Assembly: GCA_963836605.1 (NCBI GenBank)
Contig: CAWIKB010000011.1
Location: forward strand, 496,001-560,000
DNA from: Bog-473 sp963836605
Lineage (GTDB): Bacteria > Actinomycetota > Acidimicrobiia > Acidimicrobiales > RAAP-2
Length of the DNA stretch: 64,000 nucleotides
Direction: 5' to 3'
Part shown: piece after piece, positions 36,823-46,562 of the stretch
Layout: each line of letters opens with the position of its first letter
Position numbering within the stretch: position 1 is the stretch's first letter
Made by a program: the position numbers and the translations under genes
The notes under the pieces: model-generated
Told to the model about the DNA's origin: nothing
What the model saw: only the letters and a program-made list of their open reading frames with translations
Databases searched by the model: none

Positions 36823-37731
36823 TCACCAGACCAGCATGATGAGCTCACCGGCCACGACGTTGAGCCAGTGTCCCGCCGACGCTTCCCCGGCCACGACGGC
36901 CAGGTGGTCATTGGCGTCGATCAAGAGCCCCAATTCACCCTGCTCGAGATCCGCGAAGGTGCCCACGCAGCGGAGCAACGCCCCTTCGGGCACCAGGCCG
37001 TCGGGGAGCCGGGGCTGATCGGCAAGGTCGCCCTCGACCACGGCGGTCACACCGACCGTCCCGGCCAGGAACAGGCCGGACTCCTCGACGTCGGCCGGCG
37101 TGGCTGCCAACTGCACATTGCCGAAATGATCGACCCAGGTGACTTCGGTGCGGAGACAGTTCCGACCGTCGACCAGCCGACCCCGCTCCACCACGCCGTC
37201 GAACAACCGGACCAGGGTGCCCGGCTCTATCCGAACACCCAGGGCGTCCGGCGGCGTACCGTGACAGAGGGCGGCCGCGGCCGGTGCGAACAGGTCACGA
37301 CCATCGAACGTGCGGGCCGCGGCTCCGGTCGCGTCCATCCGGGAAAGCTCGAACGCGCCGGTGATCGTCCCGTCGCCGGCGAGCTCGGCCGCGGGAACGA
37401 GGATGCCGTTGTCCGGACCGACGAAGTAGGTCGGTTCACCCGGGCCCACCCGGACCTCCAGGCACAGTCCCCGGCGGGACGAGCCGACTCCCGGGTCCAC
37501 GACGGCCAGGACCACGCCCGGGCCGAGATGCGGGAGGGCACGTACCAACGTGTGCGCGGCGGCCCGGACGTCGAACACCGGGATCCGATGGGTCAGATCG
37601 ATAACGGTCGAGCCGGGGGCCAGAGCGGCCAGGACGGCATGCACCACACCCACGAACTCGTCTCGCGTGCCGTAGTCCGAGAGGAAGAAGATGGTGCTGG
37701 CCTCCGTCGACGACGGGGATTCGGGCGGCAA
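36823..37731 (-). CDS. SAM hydroxide adenosyltransferase (DUF62 family)
   Basis: Family that hydrolyses S-adenosylmethionine to adenosine and methionine, related to fluorinase. FFLSDYGTRDEFVGVVHAVL with the catalytic Asp, then VVDPGVGSSRRGLCLEV and the nucleotide-binding YFVGPDNGIL are present, and the C-terminal domain includes VDHFGNVQLAATP. 302 residues with a TTG start at 37731, preceded by GGCGGAG; no better start lies closer. No fluorinase-specific loop is apparent, so hydroxide is the likely nucleophile. Biological role of the family is unclear. Confidence 0.85.
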   Translation of the reverse strand: MPPESPSSTEASTIFFLSDYGTRDEFVGVVHAVLAALAPGSTVIDLTHRIPVFDVRAAAHTLVRALPHLGPGVVLAVVDPGVGSSRRGLCLEVRVGPGEPTYFVGPDNGILVPAAELAGDGTITGAFELSRMDATGAAARTFDGRDLFAPAAAALCHGTPPDALGVRIEPGTLVRLFDGVVERGRLVDGRNCLRTEVTWVDHFGNVQLAATPADVEESGLFLAGTVGVTAVVEGDLADQPRLPDGLVPEGALLRCVGTFADLEQGELGLLIDANDHLAVVAGEASAGHWLNVVAGELIMLVW

Positions 37732-37751
37732 TCCGGCTCCGCCTCGGTGTC

Positions 37752-37958
37752 TCAGCCGGCGCGAGTGAAGCGGTCGGCTACGAACCTCTGCAGATCCTCG
37801 GCTCGCACCCGGAAGGAGCGCCCAATCCGGGCGGCCGGGAGTTCACCCCCATTGATGAGGCGATACACGGTCATGGTCGACACCCGCAACGACGTCGCAA
37901 CCTCGCTCACCGTCATGAAATGGATCGGGCCACTATTCAGGTCTCCGGTGGTTGCCAC
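37752..37958 (-). CDS. BldC/MerR-type small DNA-binding protein
   Basis: A 68-residue winged-helix protein. MTVSEVATSLRVSTMTVYRL is the MerR-like HTH, then INGGELPAARIGRSFRVRAEDLQ is the wing, matching BldC of Streptomyces and the excisionase-like protein next to proC in mycobacteria. It probably binds DNA in tandem heads-to-tail arrays as BldC does. GTG start with GGAGGAG a few nt upstream. It lies downstream of proC on the same strand. Confidence 0.85.
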   Translation of the reverse strand: MATTGDLNSGPIHFMTVSEVATSLRVSTMTVYRLINGGELPAARIGRSFRVRAEDLQRFVADRFTRAG

Positions 37959-38015
37959 TATCTCCTCCCACCAGGGATGGTAGGTCCATTCCGGCGCCGG
38001 GAAAAGTGGGGCGCC

Positions 38016-38865
<850 letters not shown>

Positions 38866-38894
38866 GGGCGGGAACGTTACCGAGTGCCGCGGGC

Positions 38895-39389
38895 CTAGGA
38901 CCGGCGGGGGCGTCGTCGGTACACCGATGCGTAGCCCAAGGTCATGGCGGTCGGAAAATGGTCGTCCACATACAACACCGACGACCCCGCGATGCGGTCG
39001 AGCTCGTCCTCGTCGATCTGCCCCGCGGGGAGCTTCCCGACCAGGTAGACAGCATCTTCGGGGCCGAGACAGAACCACATCCCATAGAGGCTGGCGTTCG
39101 AGCGGAGGAGGTACGTGAACGTGTCCGCGACATTCTCCTCGGGGGCCGGCATGAATTGGGTCTCGTGGTGCAAGGTGCGCTGCCGGAGAGTGAGCCAGAC
39201 CGTGATGAAGTCCTTCTCTTCACCCTTGAAGCGGAGATACCAGCGCTGCGATGCCGTGCGATCGGTGACCTCTTGTCGCTCCGCCGCCACCAGGAGCCCA
39301 TCGGTGGTCAGCTCACGCTCCACCCAGGCGTCGATGCAGGCGACCGCGGCGGCCATCTCCTCGTCCTCGGGGAGGTCGACGACCGGCAC
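38895..39389 (-). CDS. YbjN-domain protein
   Basis: A 164-residue acidic protein of the YbjN/type III secretion chaperone-like family, with RWYLRFKGEEKDFITVWLTL and NASLYGMWFCLGPEDAVYLVGKLP as recognisable strands. The equivalent gene sits beside mshA in mycobacteria (Rv0487 next to Rv0486), supporting orthology. Function unknown; in enterobacteria YbjN affects stress responses. GTG start, 16 nt after the mshA stop, so co-transcribed. Confidence 0.75.
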   Translation of the reverse strand: MPVVDLPEDEEMAAAVACIDAWVERELTTDGLLVAAERQEVTDRTASQRWYLRFKGEEKDFITVWLTLRQRTLHHETQFMPAPEENVADTFTYLLRSNASLYGMWFCLGPEDAVYLVGKLPAGQIDEDELDRIAGSSVLYVDDHFPTAMTLGYASVYRRRPRRS

Positions 39390-39405
39390 CCTCGGCGTCG
39401 ATCGA

Positions 39406-40677
39406 TCAGCTGCACTCGACGAGCCGGCTCGAGCCCAACTCGTCGTGCAGGTCCACCAGTGCCTCGGCCGCGGCGCGCCAGGTGTAGCGGCGGGCCCGCA
39501 GCACCGATGAGGTGGAGAACCTCTCGGTCAGCAGCGGTTCGTCGAAGATCCGCCGGACGGCGGCGGCATAGCGCTCGGGGGTGGGGTCCTCGACCAGGAA
39601 CCCGGTGTGTCCGTGGTCCACCAGCGTGGTCAAGCCACCGACGGCCGATGCCACCACCGGAGTGCCGCAGGCCGCCGCTTCGAGCGCCACCAGGCCGAAC
39701 GACTCCGATCGACTGGGGATGAGGCACACGTCGGCGGCCCGGTAGAAGGAGGACAGGAGCTCGTGTGGTTGGGGCGCGACGAAATGCACGAGATCCCGCA
39801 CGCCGCGGGCATCGGCCAGATCGAGCAGGCCTCGGTACGACTTCTCGCCATGGGGTCCGCTGGGGCCGCCGACCACCACCAGGCGATAGGGCTCAGAGCC
39901 CGTCTCGCGCAACTCGGCCAATGTCTCGACCGCCACGTCGGCACATTTGAGGGGCTGGATCCGGCCCACGAACAGCAGCAACCGACCGGTGAGGGGGAGC
40001 CCGAGGGCCCGGCGCGCCTGGGGCCGATGGCCCGGTCCGAAAAAAGCGTGGTCGACGCCGGGCGGCACGATGCGGATACGGTCCGGATCCGCCCCGTAGA
40101 GCGAGGCGATCTGTTGGGCTTCGACCGTGCAGGACGCCAGTACCGCATCGGAGCACTCGATGATCGACGCCTCGGCCTCGGCCCGCCGGTGGGGCATGTC
40201 GGCCTCGACCTCCTCGGGCATCGATTCAGCCTTCACGCGATCGAGCGTGTGGAACGTGCAGACCAGGGGCAGATTGAGCTCGTGCTTGATGACGTGGCCC
40301 GAGAGGCCCGAAAGCCAGTAGTTGGCATGCACCGAGCTGAAGGGGATGCTCTCGTCGTCGGGAGAGCCGGGCGATCCGGGCGACGTCATGCGCGCCAACA
40401 CGCCCTGGGTGAAGGCATCCACGACAGCGGGCAGCGTCTCCTTGGGCAGGACGGTAAGGGGGCCGGCGGGGACGTGGTGCACCCGGAGCCCCGGTTCGAC
40501 GTGGACCACGGCAGCGAGATCAGGCGACCAGGCGCGGGTGAAGACATCGCAGGACACGCCTGAGCGAGCCAACGCGGTGGTCAGCTCGCGGACATAGACA
40601 TTCATGCCTCCACCGTCCCCCGTGCCGGGCTGGGCCAACGGCGAGGTGTGGAGAGAAAGGACGGCGATCCGGCGCAT
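39406..40677 (-). CDS. mshA: D-inositol-3-phosphate glycosyltransferase (mycothiol biosynthesis)
   Basis: GT4-family enzyme that makes GlcNAc-inositol-phosphate from UDP-GlcNAc, first step of mycothiol synthesis. 423 residues: GTGDGGGMNVYVREL (N-terminal donor loop), VHANYWLSGLSGHVIK, LLFVGRIQPLKCADVAVETL and the ESFGLVALEAAACGTPVVAS E-x7-E motif match MshA. ATG start at 40677; TAGGAT is 9 nt upstream, so the leader is at most a few nt. Its presence identifies the host as a mycothiol-making actinobacterium. Confidence 0.93.
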   Translation of the reverse strand: MRRIAVLSLHTSPLAQPGTGDGGGMNVYVRELTTALARSGVSCDVFTRAWSPDLAAVVHVEPGLRVHHVPAGPLTVLPKETLPAVVDAFTQGVLARMTSPGSPGSPDDESIPFSSVHANYWLSGLSGHVIKHELNLPLVCTFHTLDRVKAESMPEEVEADMPHRRAEAEASIIECSDAVLASCTVEAQQIASLYGADPDRIRIVPPGVDHAFFGPGHRPQARRALGLPLTGRLLLFVGRIQPLKCADVAVETLAELRETGSEPYRLVVVGGPSGPHGEKSYRGLLDLADARGVRDLVHFVAPQPHELLSSFYRAADVCLIPSRSESFGLVALEAAACGTPVVASAVGGLTTLVDHGHTGFLVEDPTPERYAAAVRRIFDEPLLTERFSTSSVLRARRYTWRAAAEALVDLHDELGSSRLVECS

Positions 40678-40686
40678 GGCGGTCAG

Positions 40687-40692
40687 ATCCTA
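40687..40692 (-). promoter_or_regulatory. -10 element TAGGAT of mshA
   Basis: TAGGAT on the minus strand ends 9 nt before the mshA ATG, giving a leader of about 2-3 nt. Confidence 0.35.
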
Positions 40693-40727
40693 CCGGTGGC
40701 CGTCATTTGCCCAGCCCGGACCGGCAC

Positions 40728-41162
40728 TCAAGCGGTGGCGGCGTGTTGCGGCGGCTCCGGAGCGGCCGGAGGAGTGGTCTCGGACGCGCCGGGACCCTCG
40801 GTCCCGTGCTCTTCCTCGTAGTCACGGCGGAAGGAGAGGTAGATGTTGACCAGTGCCTGTTTCTGCTCCTCGTTGAGGGATCGGTCGGCCAGGATCAACC
40901 TGGTCAGGTCGGGCGCCCCGTCCGGAGGCTCGAGGATGCCCGCCTGGATGTAGAGGGTCTCGGCCGAGATCCGCAGCGCTTTGGCGATCTGTTGGAGGAT
41001 CTCCGCGGAGGGACGCCGCAGCCCGCGCTCGATCTGACTCAGGTAGGGATTGGAGATACCGGCCAATTCCGAGAGCCGGCGGAGGGAGAGGCGAGCCGTG
41101 CCACGCTGCTCGCGAATGAAGGATCCGAGCTCGCTCCAGCGATCTTTTGGATCGGCGGTCAC
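40728..41162 (-). CDS. XRE-family transcriptional regulator
   Basis: A 144-residue regulator. The lambda-repressor-like HTH is LGSFIREQRGTARLSLRRLS followed by ELAGISNPYLSQIERGLRRP; a short C-terminal domain has DRSLNEEQKQALVNIYLSFR. It resembles mycobacterial Rv0474. GTG at 41162 with TACGCT 7 nt upstream (leaderless). A palindrome (GTGGT-AG-ACCAC, 41176-41187) just upstream of that -10 could be its operator. It is divergent from sodA, so the two may be co-regulated. Confidence 0.82.
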   Translation of the reverse strand: MTADPKDRWSELGSFIREQRGTARLSLRRLSELAGISNPYLSQIERGLRRPSAEILQQIAKALRISAETLYIQAGILEPPDGAPDLTRLILADRSLNEEQKQALVNIYLSFRRDYEEEHGTEGPGASETTPPAAPEPPQHAATA

Positions 41163-41169
41163 ACCTGCG

Positions 41170-41187
41170 AGCGTAGTGGTAGACCAC
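41170..41187 (-). promoter_or_regulatory. XRE gene -10 element and adjacent 5-2-5 palindrome
   Basis: TACGCT (41175-41170, minus strand) lies 7 nt from the GTG start; the palindrome GTGGTAGACCAC at 41176-41187 abuts it. Position suggests autoregulation; the binding protein is a guess. Confidence 0.35.
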
Positions 41188-41280
41188 CGTTGCGCCTGGT
41201 TCGCCCTGCTCGGGGGGGTTGGATCGGCTGCCGTTCGGGTATCGTCATCGAAGACCGACGACCCCGAGGAGACCACTGAC

Positions 41281-41889
41281 ATGGCCGACTACACCCTTCC
41301 CGACCTGCCGTACGACTACTCGGCTCTTGAGCCTCACGTCTCGGCCCAGATCATGGAGTTGCACCACGACAAGCACCATGCGGCGTACGTGGCCGGGGCC
41401 AACACCACCTTGGAGAAGCTGGCCGGGGCCCGGGACAAAGAGGACTTCGGCCCGATCGTCGGGCTCGAGAAGACCTTGGCCTTCCACATTTCAGGCCACG
41501 TGCTGCACTCCATCTTCTGGAAGAACCTGAGCCCCGATGGTGGCGACAAGCCCGACGGGGGCCTGGGGAGTGCGATCGATGCGCAATTCGGATCCTTCGA
41601 CAAATTCAAGGCCCACCTGACCCAGGCCACCTCGACCATCCAGGGTTCGGGTTGGGGTGCGCTGGCCTACGAGCCCCTGGGCGGACGCCTGATCGTCGAG
41701 CAGATCTACGACCACCAGGGCAACGTGGGCAACGGCTCGGTCCCCCTGTTGGTGTTCGACGCCTGGGAGCACGCCTTCTACCTGCAGTACAAGAACGTGA
41801 AGGCCGACTTCTTCGCTGCGCTGTGGAACATCGTCAACTGGTCCGACGTGGCCGCCCGGTTCGACGCGGCCAAGAAGCTCAGCATCTGA
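41281..41889 (+). CDS. sodA: Fe/Mn superoxide dismutase
   Basis: Converts superoxide to hydrogen peroxide and oxygen in the cytoplasm. 202 residues. Metal ligands: His in MELHHDKHHAAYV, His in ISGHVLHSIFW, Asp and His in VFDAWEHAFYLQY. GAGGAG lies 13 nt upstream of the ATG. I cannot reliably tell Fe from Mn preference by eye. Divergent from the XRE regulator with 118 nt between. Confidence 0.95.
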   Translation: MADYTLPDLPYDYSALEPHVSAQIMELHHDKHHAAYVAGANTTLEKLAGARDKEDFGPIVGLEKTLAFHISGHVLHSIFWKNLSPDGGDKPDGGLGSAIDAQFGSFDKFKAHLTQATSTIQGSGWGALAYEPLGGRLIVEQIYDHQGNVGNGSVPLLVFDAWEHAFYLQYKNVKADFFAALWNIVNWSDVAARFDAAKKLSI

Positions 41890-41920
41890 GCCACGGGCTC
41901 AACCACTGAGCCACCACTGA

Positions 41921-42142
41921 TCAGCCCGCGGTGATGACCTCGGGGCCGGTGGAGTGGCCGAGCGCCAGATGCTGCTCGCACACCCGCCGGGTGGGGTCGG
42001 CCTGCAGGTCGGCACCGAGGATCGGCGCGCCGCAGGTCTCGCAGTTCTCGTAGGTTCCTTCGCTCAGCCGCTCGAGGGTGCGGTCGACGTCGTCGAGCAC
42101 ACGCTGGGAGTGGGCCAGATCGGACTCGTAGCGCTCTTCCAC
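41921..42142 (-). CDS. DksA/TraR-type zinc-finger protein
   Basis: A short 73-residue protein with the coiled ERYESDLAHSQRVLDDVDRTL N-terminal helix and a C-terminal zinc finger, CETC then CEQH (fourth ligand His rather than Cys). The first conserved Asp pair that lets DksA act on RNA polymerase is not clearly preserved in this short form. GTG at 42142 with TACCCT 6 nt upstream, leaderless. Divergent from the aminotransferase gene. Confidence 0.78.
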   Translation of the reverse strand: MEERYESDLAHSQRVLDDVDRTLERLSEGTYENCETCGAPILGADLQADPTRRVCEQHLALGHSTGPEVITAG

Positions 42143-42148
42143 CCGGGC

Positions 42149-42182
42149 AGGGTACCGCGGCCCTGATGCCGATCCGTATCCT
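42149..42182. promoter_or_regulatory. Two divergent leaderless -10 elements, 34-nt span
   Basis: TACCCT (minus strand, 42154-42149) serves the DksA-like gene and TATCCT (plus strand, 42177-42182) the aminotransferase; each is 6 nt from its GTG. The 46-nt gap between genes leaves no room for a leader in either direction. Confidence 0.45.
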
Positions 42183-42188
42183 GGCGCG

Positions 42189-43577
42189 GTGACCGCGCTC
42201 CCCCCAACGGCGTCCCTGGTCGGTGCCGGCCTGGCCGTGCCGTGCCTCGACGGCACCGAACGGCCCTACCGGGATCTCGACTGCGCCGCGTCGACGCCGG
42301 CGCTGGCCGTGGTGGCGGACAAGGTGGCCGAGTTCCTGCCGTGGTACTCCAGCGTGCACCGGGGCGCGGGCTTCAAGTCGCGCTTCGCCACGGCGGCCTA
42401 CGAAGGTGCCCGGGACAGCGCGCACCGGTTCGCCGGTCGGGCCCGGGACGGCGACGACGTGGTCGTCCTGTGCCGCAACACCACCGAAGCCATCAACCAC
42501 CTGGCCTATCGCCTCCGGTTCGAGGCCGACGACGTCGTGGCGACGACAGTGGTGGAGCACCACGCCAACCTGCTGCCGTGGGCCCGGGTGGCGCAGCGAC
42601 GCTGGGTGGAGTGCGGGCGGGACGGGACGTTCACCGTCGACGATGTGACGGCCGTCCTCGACGCGGGCCGCCGCCCCGCGCTACTCGCCCTCACCGGCGC
42701 GTCCAATGTCACCGGATGGCTCCCGCCCGTGGCCCAGATCTGCGCCGAGGCGCATGCCCGCGGCATTCCCGTCCTCCTCGACGCGGCGCAGCTGGCCCCC
42801 CATCGTGCGCTCCCCCCCGACCCCGACTTCGTCGCCTTCAGCGGGCACAAGCTCTACGCGCCCTACGGCGCCGGCGCCCTGATCGGGCCCACACGCGTCT
42901 TTGCCACCGGCGACCCGTTCCTCGCCGGGGGCGGCGCGGTCGATCTGGTCGACCTGGACGAGGTCATCTGGACCGATCCACCCGAACGCGAGGAGGCCGG
43001 ATCCCCCAACGTGATCGGCGCGGTGGCCTTCGGTGCGGCCATGGACGAAATGGGGCGCCTGGGCTGGGAGGCCATCGCCGAGAACGAGGCGGCCCTTTCG
43101 ACCCGGCTCCACGAGGGGCTGCGGGCCATCGACGGGGTGCGGGTCCTCGGACCGAGACCGGGCGCCGACACCCTGGCCGTGGCCGCCTTCACCGTGGAGG
43201 GAATGCACCACGCGCTGGTGGCGGCCCGTCTCAGCGCCGAATGGGGCATCGGCGTGCGGCACGGCTGCTTCTGTGCCCACCCCTATCTCCTCCGCCTGCT
43301 CGGTGTCGGACCCGCGGGCGTGGCGGAGGCCCGCGCCGCCGTGCAGCGCGGAGACCGCCGGGGCATCCCCGGTGCCGTACGTGCCAGTTGCGGACTGGGC
43401 ACATCGGGCGACGACGTCGATGTCCTTCTCGAGGCGTTGGGCAGGCTGGCCGAGGGGCACCCTTCTCCGGTGCCCTACCGGCAAGATCCCATCACCGGCG
43501 ACTTCTGGCCCGAAGGCCATGCCCTCGGATGGAGCGATGACGACCGGCCCGCCGGCGCGGCCTGTGCCCGGGGCTGA
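42189..43577 (+). CDS. Class V aminotransferase, cysteine desulfurase-like
   Basis: PLP-dependent protein of 462 residues in the SufS/CsdA clade by eye. NTTEAINHLAYRL, VVEHHANLLPWARVA and LLDAAQLAPH lead to the PLP Lys in FVAFSGHKLYAPYGAGALIG; a Cys-containing loop, RHGCFCAHPYLLRLL, lies where SufS has its catalytic Cys. C-terminal ASCGLGTSGDDVDVLLEAL is typical. It is not beside suf genes, and related isopenicillin-epimerase-like enzymes exist, so desulfurase activity is only likely. GTG start, leaderless. Confidence 0.8.
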   Translation: MTALPPTASLVGAGLAVPCLDGTERPYRDLDCAASTPALAVVADKVAEFLPWYSSVHRGAGFKSRFATAAYEGARDSAHRFAGRARDGDDVVVLCRNTTEAINHLAYRLRFEADDVVATTVVEHHANLLPWARVAQRRWVECGRDGTFTVDDVTAVLDAGRRPALLALTGASNVTGWLPPVAQICAEAHARGIPVLLDAAQLAPHRALPPDPDFVAFSGHKLYAPYGAGALIGPTRVFATGDPFLAGGGAVDLVDLDEVIWTDPPEREEAGSPNVIGAVAFGAAMDEMGRLGWEAIAENEAALSTRLHEGLRAIDGVRVLGPRPGADTLAVAAFTVEGMHHALVAARLSAEWGIGVRHGCFCAHPYLLRLLGVGPAGVAEARAAVQRGDRRGIPGAVRASCGLGTSGDDVDVLLEALGRLAEGHPSPVPYRQDPITGDFWPEGHALGWSDDDRPAGAACARG

Positions 43578-43583
43578 GGCCTC

Positions 43584-44729
43584 TCAGACGCTGTAAACGG
43601 CACGCGCTCGGAACCGCAGCGGTCGCTCCGCCAGTTCCTCCTGGTAGTGCGCGGTCCAGCCGGCGACCCGGGCCACGGTGAAGATGGTGCGCCCCGCATC
43701 GGGTGCCATGCCGGCGCCCCAACTGAGCGCGGCCAGAGCCAGGTCGCAGTTGCGGGGCGCCACGTCATGGGCGACCGCCAGGTCCAAGACTTCGTCGAGC
43801 AGGGCGCGCCGATCTTCCGTGAGGAGGGGCCCGACCAGCGCCATCAGGGCAGCGAACCGGGGATCGCCGTGCGCGTACACCAGGTGGCCGAACCCGGGTA
43901 GGTGGGTGTGCCAACGCAGCGCGTCATTGAGAGCCCGGGCCGCCCCGTCGCGCTCGGCCGCCACCAACAATTCATAGGCCTGCTGGCTGACTCCCCCGTG
44001 CATGGCCCCGGCCATGGTGGCCACGCCGGCCAGGAGGGCGTCGTAGAGATCGGCCCTGGTCGATGCCGCCACCCGCACGGCCAGCGTCGATGTCGCCAGT
44101 TCGTGGTCCGCCATGAGGACGAGCGCTGCGTTCACGGCGGCCACCAACGAAGGAGACCGCTCGCCGACCAGGCGTTGCGTCAACCGCTGCGCGATCGACG
44201 CGTTGGAGTCGGCGGGGTCGTCGTCCCCTCCCACGACATCGACCAGTGCGGCGATGACCCGTCGGGCCGAGCGGGTGGTCGCCACCGGCCGGGTGTCGGC
44301 GCGCAGCGGATCGCCGGCGCCGCTCATGACCAGAGACCAGCGAATCCGTTCGTAGGTCTCGCCGAGTGGACAGGGCCCGAGGCGGGGCGCCACCCAGTCG
44401 CCGTCATCCTCGGACTGCCAGAGCAAGGCCGCCACCTTCTCGAAGCTGGTGTCCCGGGCCAGCTCGGTGGCCGGACGGCCGCGGTAGGCGGGCCCGTCCT
44501 CGCGGAGCTGGGTCACCGCGGTGGTGACCGTGGCCAACCGGGTCTCGACCTCACGACCGCCCCGGCGACGCCGGGCCAAGCGCTCGATGTCGGACAGCTC
44601 GAAGAGGCTCCGCCGGCCGCCGTGCTCCGGGTGCGATTCCAGCAGGCCGCGGCTCACATAGGCGTACAGGGTGGTCACCTTGACGCCGAGCCGGCGGGCT
44701 GCCTCCTCGCTGCGCAGCATTCGCTCCAT
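43584..44729 (-). CDS. Citrate-synthase-like protein with N-terminal HTH domain
   Basis: 381 residues. Residues 1-50 are a MerR-like HTH (RSEEAARRLGVKVTTLYAYV, then SRGLLESHPEHGGRRSLFE). From about residue 80 there is a citrate synthase fold: GAMHGGVSQQAY (active-site His), PGFGHLVYAHGDPRF (second His, but the usual Arg is Leu), CDLALAAL (Asp region) and VARVAGWTAHYQEE. HTH-citrate synthase proteins are known in actinobacteria, with function unproven. The divergent neighbour is a second citrate-synthase-like gene. ATG at 44729 with TATAAG 7 nt upstream. Confidence 0.82.
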   Translation of the reverse strand: MERMLRSEEAARRLGVKVTTLYAYVSRGLLESHPEHGGRRSLFELSDIERLARRRRGGREVETRLATVTTAVTQLREDGPAYRGRPATELARDTSFEKVAALLWQSEDDGDWVAPRLGPCPLGETYERIRWSLVMSGAGDPLRADTRPVATTRSARRVIAALVDVVGGDDDPADSNASIAQRLTQRLVGERSPSLVAAVNAALVLMADHELATSTLAVRVAASTRADLYDALLAGVATMAGAMHGGVSQQAYELLVAAERDGAARALNDALRWHTHLPGFGHLVYAHGDPRFAALMALVGPLLTEDRRALLDEVLDLAVAHDVAPRNCDLALAALSWGAGMAPDAGRTIFTVARVAGWTAHYQEELAERPLRFRARAVYSV

Positions 44730-44736
44730 ACGGCAC

Positions 44737-44786
44737 CTTATATTGACTTGATCAACATTTACATCTCCTGGTGACCTTGCCATAGT
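44737..44786. promoter_or_regulatory. Divergent control region between the two citrate-synthase-like genes
   Basis: An AT-rich 64-nt gap. TATAAG (minus, 44742-44737) and CATAGT (plus, 44781-44786) are each 7 nt from their ATG, so both messages would be leaderless. Between them is the perfect palindrome TTGATCAA (44748-44755), a possible site for the HTH protein encoded on the left. Confidence 0.45.
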
Positions 44787-44793
44787 GGACTCC

Positions 44794-46311
44794 ATGGAGA
44801 CAGTCGTACGTGACCTCATGACCGCACCCGCCGTGACCTGCACCAGCACCGATGTCCTGGCCGTGGCCGCCCGCCTGATGCGAGCGGCCGACACCGGTTC
44901 GGTGATCGTGACCGAGTTGGGCAAGTCCGTCGGTATCTTGACCGAGCGCGACCTTCTGCGGGCCGTGGCCGCCTCCACCACCCCCGACCGTGAGCCGGTC
45001 AGCCTCTGGATGACCCCACACCCCGACGTGCTGGGCCCCGACGAGAAGGTGGATGCGGCCTGGGCCAGCTTGACCTCCCATCACTACCGGCACCTGCCTG
45101 TGGTCGATGCGGGACGGCTGGTCGGCGTGGTCTCCCTGCGGGACCTCATGCGCGTGGCCCGTATCCGACCGGCCACCGAGACCAGCGGCGAGGTGCCCGC
45201 CGGGCTCGAGGGCGTGGTGGTGGCCGAGACCACGGTGGGTGACGTGCGCGGCCAGGAGGGCTTCTACCACTACCGCCAGTACTCCGCCGTCGACCTGGCC
45301 CAGCAGCGATCGCTCGAGGATGTCTGGCACCTCCTGTTCCGGGGTGAACTCCCCGACGCCGCGACCTCGGTCGCATTCTCGAAGGATGTGCGGTCCCGGC
45401 GGGCCCTGCCCCCGGGCCTGGTGGCCCTGCTGCCGTCACTGTCCCGCCAGGGCTCGCCCCTCGACGTGCTCCGCAGCGCGGTCTCGGTGCTGGCGGCCGA
45501 GTCGGGTTGGCGCCCGACCCATGACATCGGGGCCGACGAGCTGTACCAACAGGCCGTGGACCTGTGCGCGATGGTGCCGACGATCTTGGCCACGGCCTAC
45601 CGCCTGCGCGAGGGACTGCCCCCCGTGCCGCCTCGGGACGATCTCGGTTTTGCCGCCAACTACCTCTCCATGCTCACGGGGAAAGTGCCGAGTGCGCGCC
45701 ATGCCCGGGCCCTCGAGCGGTACATGATCCTGACCATCGACCACGGTTTCAACGCGTCGACCTTCACTGCGCGCGTCATCACCTCGACCGGAGCCGACCT
45801 CGGAGCCGCCACGGTGGGGGCGATCGGCGCCCTGTCGGGTCCACTCCACGGGGGGGCACCCAGCCGGGCCCTCGACATGCTCGACGCCATCGGCACCCCG
45901 GACCGGACCGAGGCCTACATCCGGCCCCGCATCGAACGCGGTGAGCGCATCATGGGTTTCGGCCATCGGGTCTACAAGACCGACGACCCCCGCTCGCTCC
46001 TGCTGCGGGACGTGGCGCAGGATCTCGGTGGTCCGCTGGTCGACTTCGCCGTGCAGGTGGAGCGCACCGTGGTCGACCTGCTGGCCGAGCTGAAGCCCGG
46101 CCGTCAGCTCTACGCCAACGTCGAGTTCTATGCCGGTGTGGTGATGCACATCTGCGGCATTCCCCGACACATGTTCACCCCTACCTTCGCCGCGGGCCGG
46201 ACGATCGGCTGGAGCACCCACATTGTGGAGCAGGCGTCCCACAACCGGCTCATTCGTCCGGCGGCACGCTACGTCGGTCCGCCCCCGCCGGTGCCGGTAC
46301 CGGTGACGTGA
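44794..46311 (+). CDS. Citrate-synthase-like protein with N-terminal CBS domain pair
   Basis: 505 residues. Residues 1-125 form two CBS motifs (METVVRDLMTAPAVTC, VGILTERDLLRAVA, WMTPHPDVLGPDEKVDAAWA, LPVVDAGRLVGVVSLRDLM), which usually bind adenine nucleotides. Residues ~150-490 are a citrate synthase: GPLHGGAPSRALDML, MGFGHRVYKTDDPRS, YANVEFYAGVVM (Glu where the classic enzyme has the catalytic Asp) and AAGRTIGWSTHIVEQ. ATG at 44794 fits both the CBS start and the -10 position; GTG at 44785 is the alternative. Likely a citrate or 2-methylcitrate synthase under energy-charge control; that control is inferred. Confidence 0.85.
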   Translation: METVVRDLMTAPAVTCTSTDVLAVAARLMRAADTGSVIVTELGKSVGILTERDLLRAVAASTTPDREPVSLWMTPHPDVLGPDEKVDAAWASLTSHHYRHLPVVDAGRLVGVVSLRDLMRVARIRPATETSGEVPAGLEGVVVAETTVGDVRGQEGFYHYRQYSAVDLAQQRSLEDVWHLLFRGELPDAATSVAFSKDVRSRRALPPGLVALLPSLSRQGSPLDVLRSAVSVLAAESGWRPTHDIGADELYQQAVDLCAMVPTILATAYRLREGLPPVPPRDDLGFAANYLSMLTGKVPSARHARALERYMILTIDHGFNASTFTARVITSTGADLGAATVGAIGALSGPLHGGAPSRALDMLDAIGTPDRTEAYIRPRIERGERIMGFGHRVYKTDDPRSLLLRDVAQDLGGPLVDFAVQVERTVVDLLAELKPGRQLYANVEFYAGVVMHICGIPRHMFTPTFAAGRTIGWSTHIVEQASHNRLIRPAARYVGPPPPVPVPVT

Positions 46312-46562
46312 CGGCGCCGGTTATGCCGGTTATCTGAACCGCGCCTCTGGTCTGGGTGACGCTCGGGCCCGGCCGTCACGGCGGGTTGGGTCCGTCAGGG
46401 GAGCCCGCCCTCTCTGCCACCTTCTCTCGCAGCTTGTCTTTCTCCACCCTGGCCCCTCCGGCGGGACATTTATCCTGGTAACACACGTGATTTCATAAAT
46501 CCGACAGATTTAGTTATATTTCTGCGCGGCGCAAAGGCGCCCTCGTTGACACGGAGGTTGAC

